Of a stretch of DNA of 7,273 nt, positions 4,208 to 7,273 are shown one piece after another. The position numbers were made by a program, and so were the translations under genes. Under the pieces are notes generated by a model. The model saw nothing but the letters and a program-made list of their open reading frames with translations. It searched no databases and was not told the origin of the DNA. The stretch's first letter is position 1. Every line of letters starts with the position of its first letter. Origin of the DNA: CAZISM01 sp964541895 (GTDB lineage Bacteria > Zhuqueibacterota > Zhuqueibacteria > Residuimicrobiales > Residuimicrobiaceae); contig CAZISM010000205.1 in assembly GCA_964541895.1 (NCBI GenBank), positions 1 through 7,273 of the forward strand, read 5' to 3'.

Positions 4208-7204
4208 TTATTTCCCCAGCAGTGCTTGCATGCGCGCCTGCGCCTTGTTGACCCATTCCTGTTGTCCGGGATATTCGTTGAGAATGGTCTGATACAATCG
4301 GCGGGCGTCGGCAAAGCGGTTCTGTTGTTCATAGCATTGGCCGGCCTGATAGAGGCCGCCGGCGATCACGGCGGTTTCGCTGGGATAGAGGTATTTGATC
4401 TTTAGATAAGCGACGATGGCCTGCTGCCACTGCTGCTGCATGCGATGGCTGTCGCCCAGCAGGGACAAGGCCTGTGCGCCGGCGGTTTTGTCCGCTTTGG
4501 CGATCACCTGCTCCAGGGTCTGCTGGGCCTGCGGATAATTTTCCTGTTTGTAGTGAACGCGGGCCAGTCCCAGCAGCGCCAGGGCCTGGTTGTGTTCGTT
4601 GGTATCGGTTTTGGCCACAGTGGTAAAATAGTTTTGCGCTTTGCCTGCATCACCGCTGTCGAGATAGCTCATACCGATCTGGTAATCGGCCTGGCCTTTT
4701 TTGTCATATTCCGGAAAGCCGCGTTGCACCTGTTCCAGCGCTTCGATGGATTGGTGGTACTCTTTGGCCTGGTAATGCAATCGGCCAAGAGCCAGCAGCG
4801 CATCTGCACTGGCAGGGGCCTTGGGATAGTTTTGTGACTGTTTGCGATAGGCGGTGATGGCGGACGACGGATCGCCGAGTTTTTCGCGCGCCTGGCCTAT
4901 ACCCCAGTAAGCATTCTGTGCCGGCGGCGAAGAGGGATAGTCCTGCAGAATGGTCTGATATTGTCTGGCCGCCTCTTCGTACTGCTGGTTGTTGAAAAAG
5001 AGCTCGGCCTGACGTTGCAGGATCTGTGCAGCCATGTTGCGATCCGGCAGCTGCCGGATGTACTGCTGCACCACGGCGGCGGCTTCCTGGGTTTCCCCTT
5101 TTTGCATCATCGACCATTGAATGCCGGTGATGGCGTCGGCGCAGAGCTCGCTCTTGGGAAATTCCGCCAGCACTTTTTTGTACTGGTTGATGGCCAGGTC
5201 GTACTGGCCCATATTGTAGTAGCAGTCGGCGATGGCGTACAGGGCATCGTCAGCCAGGTCGCCGCGCGGCGTTTTGGCGATGAGTTTGTTGAACTCGGCA
5301 ATGGCCGGATCGAAGCGGTTGAGCCGGAAATGCGCCCGGCCGCTCATGTACATGGCCTGGATCGCCTGTGTGGATTGCGGATAGGAGGTATAGGTTTTTT
5401 CAAAGGCGGACTGGCCGGCTTCCAGTTCGCTGTTGCGCCAGTGGCACATGCCGATTTGATATTGGGCCTCCGCTTTGATGGCCGGCTGGCCGGCGGCGCT
5501 CAGCGCCTTTTCGTAGGCGGCCATGGCACGGCTGTAGGCTTTGGCATTGAACCAGGCGTCGCCCAGGCGAAGCAGCGCATCCGCTTTAAAGGCCGCGTCC
5601 TTGCCGGCGTTCACCGCCTCTTCAAAGGCGGCAGCTGCATCCGTGTATTGGCCGGTCTTGAAGCGGCTGTATCCGAGTCCGTAATAGGCTTCTGCCAGTC
5701 GCGGTGAATTTTTATAGCGGCTGACAAACGAACCGTACGCCTGCCGCGCTTCTGCGAAGCGATTCAACTTGAACAGCGTTTCACCCTGCCAGAACAGGGC
5801 ATCTGCCGCGACATCGCTGTCGGGGAAGGCGCGCAGCACATCGTTGAGATTCTGCAGCGCCAGTTCGTACTGTTTGGCCTGAAAGCGGGACCAGGCCAGT
5901 TTGAAAATAGCGCGCGCCTTGACGTCGCCCTGATCGTACTGGCTGGCGGCCTGACGAAACGACTGGTTGGCTGATTCCTGGTCGCCTTCGGCCAGGTAGC
6001 ATTCGCCGATCATGACCGCGGCATCGCCGCTCACTTTGGATTTGGGATAGCGGTCCAGTATCGTCGTATAGATCGTCCGCGCCGATGCATACTCTTTGTT
6101 GGCGAATCGTACGGCCGCGATTTCATACCAGGCGTTGGCGGCATCTTCCTGGCGCGGGAAACGGCTGGTGACGTTCTGAAACGTTTCCAGGGCTTCGGCC
6201 TTGCGACCGTCTTTGGCCTGCAGGCGGCCGATCTGGAACAGGGAGGAGGCCATGAGGGTGCTGTCCCGTCCGGTATCCGCTACTTTTTGAAACGAAGCCA
6301 GGGCCCGTTCTTTTTGATTGCGCTCCAGATAAATCCAGCTCAACGTGTAGGAGGCGTCGTCGCTGTAGGGATTGCTCTGCATGGTGCTGATCACTTCGAA
6401 CGCCGTCGCCGCTTTATCGAGGTCGCCCTTTTTATAAAAAGCTTCGCCGATGAAATATTGGGCTTCGCCGCTCCACGCACTTTTCGGATGGCGGGTGATG
6501 GCTTCGGAGAGTTTCTGGATGGCGGCGTCATACTCTTTTTTGGCCATGTGGGCCATGCCGAGACGATAGGCGGACTGTTCCGCGAGCGAGCTCTCCGGAA
6601 AATGGCGGATGAGGTTTTGATAAGCGGCGATGGCCTGATCCCAATCCTTGCGGTCTTCGTAAATGAACGCGGCCGAGTATTGCGCATAATCGCTCAGCGG
6701 ACCCTGGGGATGGTCTGCGATCACCTGCAGGAAATAGGTCAGGGCGCCGTCCTTGTCGCCTTCGCGATAGAGCGCTTCGCCATACCAATAGCGGGCATTG
6801 GGAATAAAAGCGCTGCTGGGATATTGCGCCATAAACTGCTGCAGCCCTTTTTTCGCTTCGCTGAATTTTCCGGCGTTGACCAGAGCTTCATTGATGCGAA
6901 ATTCCGCCTGATCCTGCAATTGCAGGGAAGGATAGCGCGCCAGCATGGTGCGATAGGCGGCGACAGCCTGCGTGTATTCATGAAGGTTAAAAAAACATTC
7001 GGCGAGGAGGAATTGCGCTTCGCCGGCAAACGGGCTGGCTTCGTGGTTGAGCAGAAAGGACTGGAACTGCGCGGCCGCGAGATCATAGAGCCGGTCCTGA
7101 TACATCCCCTTGGCTACGCGAAAGGCGCGCTCTGCCGCCTGATTGGGCGCCTGACCGTACAGCTGTAACGTACACAGAACTAGAACAGCAAATATTTTCC
7201 TCAT
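4208..7204 (-). CDS. Periplasmic TPR solenoid protein, 26 repeats
   Basis: The 998-residue protein heads the operon. Residues 1-19 are a signal peptide (MRKI, hydrophobic core, likely cut near YGQA), so it should act in the periplasm or at the envelope. From residue 24 to 983 I count 26 consecutive TPR units, followed by a short final helix (984-998); no enzymatic domain is present. TPR solenoids bind other proteins, so a scaffold or adaptor role is the natural reading. Its position ahead of the barrel and the ExbB/ExbD/TonB genes suggests that its partners are among them. CpoB (YbgF), a much smaller periplasmic TPR protein in tol-pal operons, is a functional parallel, not a clear orthologue. 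A cysteine at position 11 lies inside the hydrophobic core and does not make a good lipobox. The ATG at 7202-7204 has only a weak ribosome binding site (CGGGTCAGCA before it), but no better in-frame start follows in the signal peptide. Confidence 0.88.
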   Translation of the reverse strand: MRKIFAVLVLCTLQLYGQAPNQAAERAFRVAKGMYQDRLYDLAAAQFQSFLLNHEASPFAGEAQFLLAECFFNLHEYTQAVAAYRTMLARYPSLQLQDQAEFRINEALVNAGKFSEAKKGLQQFMAQYPSSAFIPNARYWYGEALYREGDKDGALTYFLQVIADHPQGPLSDYAQYSAAFIYEDRKDWDQAIAAYQNLIRHFPESSLAEQSAYRLGMAHMAKKEYDAAIQKLSEAITRHPKSAWSGEAQYFIGEAFYKKGDLDKAATAFEVISTMQSNPYSDDASYTLSWIYLERNQKERALASFQKVADTGRDSTLMASSLFQIGRLQAKDGRKAEALETFQNVTSRFPRQEDAANAWYEIAAVRFANKEYASARTIYTTILDRYPKSKVSGDAAVMIGECYLAEGDQESANQSFRQAASQYDQGDVKARAIFKLAWSRFQAKQYELALQNLNDVLRAFPDSDVAADALFWQGETLFKLNRFAEARQAYGSFVSRYKNSPRLAEAYYGLGYSRFKTGQYTDAAAAFEEAVNAGKDAAFKADALLRLGDAWFNAKAYSRAMAAYEKALSAAGQPAIKAEAQYQIGMCHWRNSELEAGQSAFEKTYTSYPQSTQAIQAMYMSGRAHFRLNRFDPAIAEFNKLIAKTPRGDLADDALYAIADCYYNMGQYDLAINQYKKVLAEFPKSELCADAITGIQWSMMQKGETQEAAAVVQQYIRQLPDRNMAAQILQRQAELFFNNQQYEEAARQYQTILQDYPSSPPAQNAYWGIGQAREKLGDPSSAITAYRKQSQNYPKAPASADALLALGRLHYQAKEYHQSIEALEQVQRGFPEYDKKGQADYQIGMSYLDSGDAGKAQNYFTTVAKTDTNEHNQALALLGLARVHYKQENYPQAQQTLEQVIAKADKTAGAQALSLLGDSHRMQQQWQQAIVAYLKIKYLYPSETAVIAGGLYQAGQCYEQQNRFADARRLYQTILNEYPGQQEWVNKAQARMQALLGK
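4256..7135 (-). repeat. Array of 26 TPR-coding units of about 111 bp
   Basis: The 26 units are 36-38 residues long, nearly all exactly 37 (111 bp), and account for 960 of 998 residues without a break. The common pattern is Ala-x-Tyr/Leu-x-x-Gly near the start, Tyr-x-x-Ala around position 18-21, a Tyr/Phe near 25, and Tyr/Phe-Pro near 32-33, for example the unit beginning ADDALYAIADCYYNMGQY. This is three residues longer than the classical 34-residue TPR. The units are well diverged from one another, so this is an old repeat and not a recent DNA amplification. Confidence 0.85.
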
Positions 7205-7246
7205 TGCTGACCCGAAGTTTGATTAAGGTGCGATGAATAGCGGGTA

Positions 7247-7271
7247 CAGGTGTTGCACTATTTAACGCCTG
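7247..7271. promoter_or_regulatory. Imperfect inverted repeat upstream of the TPR gene
   Basis: CAGGTGTT at 7247-7254 and AACGCCTG at 7264-7271 are inverted copies with one mismatch in eight (a G-T pair on the plus strand), separated by nine AT-rich bases. The dyad lies 43 bases upstream of the first gene of the operon, where an operator could sit. It could also be the end of a terminator for a gene outside the window. No regulator family is recognised, and no clear promoter could be placed in bases 7205-7273. Confidence 0.35.
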
Positions 7272-7273
7272 GG

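Noticed and set aside
6287..7168. A 293-codon plus-strand open frame opposite the TPR gene
   Set aside because: It lies wholly opposite a well-supported TPR gene, its product shows no recognisable domain, and its regularity mirrors the repeats of the other strand.
7145..7204. Lipoprotein signal in the TPR protein (Cys at residue 11)
   Set aside because: The residue before the cysteine is Leu, not Gly/Ala/Ser, and the cysteine is in the middle of the hydrophobic core.
7205..7273. Fur box or cobalamin riboswitch controlling the TonB operon
   Set aside because: No Fur-like palindrome is seen, and the visible leader is far too short to hold a cobalamin riboswitch.

Overview
All genes in this window are read from the minus strand, so the biological order runs from high to low coordinates. 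Five tightly packed genes form an apparent operon: a large periplasmic tetratricopeptide-repeat (TPR) protein (7204-4208), an outer-membrane beta-barrel of the TonB-dependent receptor type (4192-2501), ExbB (2473-1844), ExbD (1854-1453) and TonB (1443-586). After a 172-bp gap comes the start of a sixth gene (413 to beyond base 1), a secreted protein with the N-terminal domain of neutral/alkaline ceramidases. The 69 bases upstream of the TPR gene hold an imperfect inverted repeat and no promoter I can name.

The genes read as one envelope machine. ExbB and ExbD would form the proton-driven inner-membrane motor. TonB would span the periplasm and deliver force to the outer membrane. The barrel carries a TonB-box-like segment just after its signal peptide and would be the outer-membrane client. 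The TPR protein, 26 back-to-back repeats with a signal peptide, would be a periplasmic scaffold. The distinctive points are that the barrel has no room for the usual N-terminal plug domain, and that an almost 1000-residue pure TPR solenoid heads the operon. This recalls the periplasmic TPR protein CpoB (YbgF) in proteobacterial tol-pal operons, but the components here are of the ExbB/ExbD/TonB type and neither TolA, TolB nor Pal is present.

The organism is a diderm bacterium with fairly GC-rich DNA. Operons of this kind, together with ceramidase-like hydrolases, suggest an uncultured FCB-type lineage (for example KSB1 or Calditrichota). The near-perfect Shine-Dalgarno sites before exbB, exbD and tonB argue against Bacteroidota proper, where such sites are scarce. 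This placement is an inference and not firm.

Two start codons are non-ATG (TTG for exbD, GTG for tonB), and each is fixed by a strong ribosome binding site. No tRNA, rRNA, CRISPR array, insertion sequence or plus-strand gene is supported.
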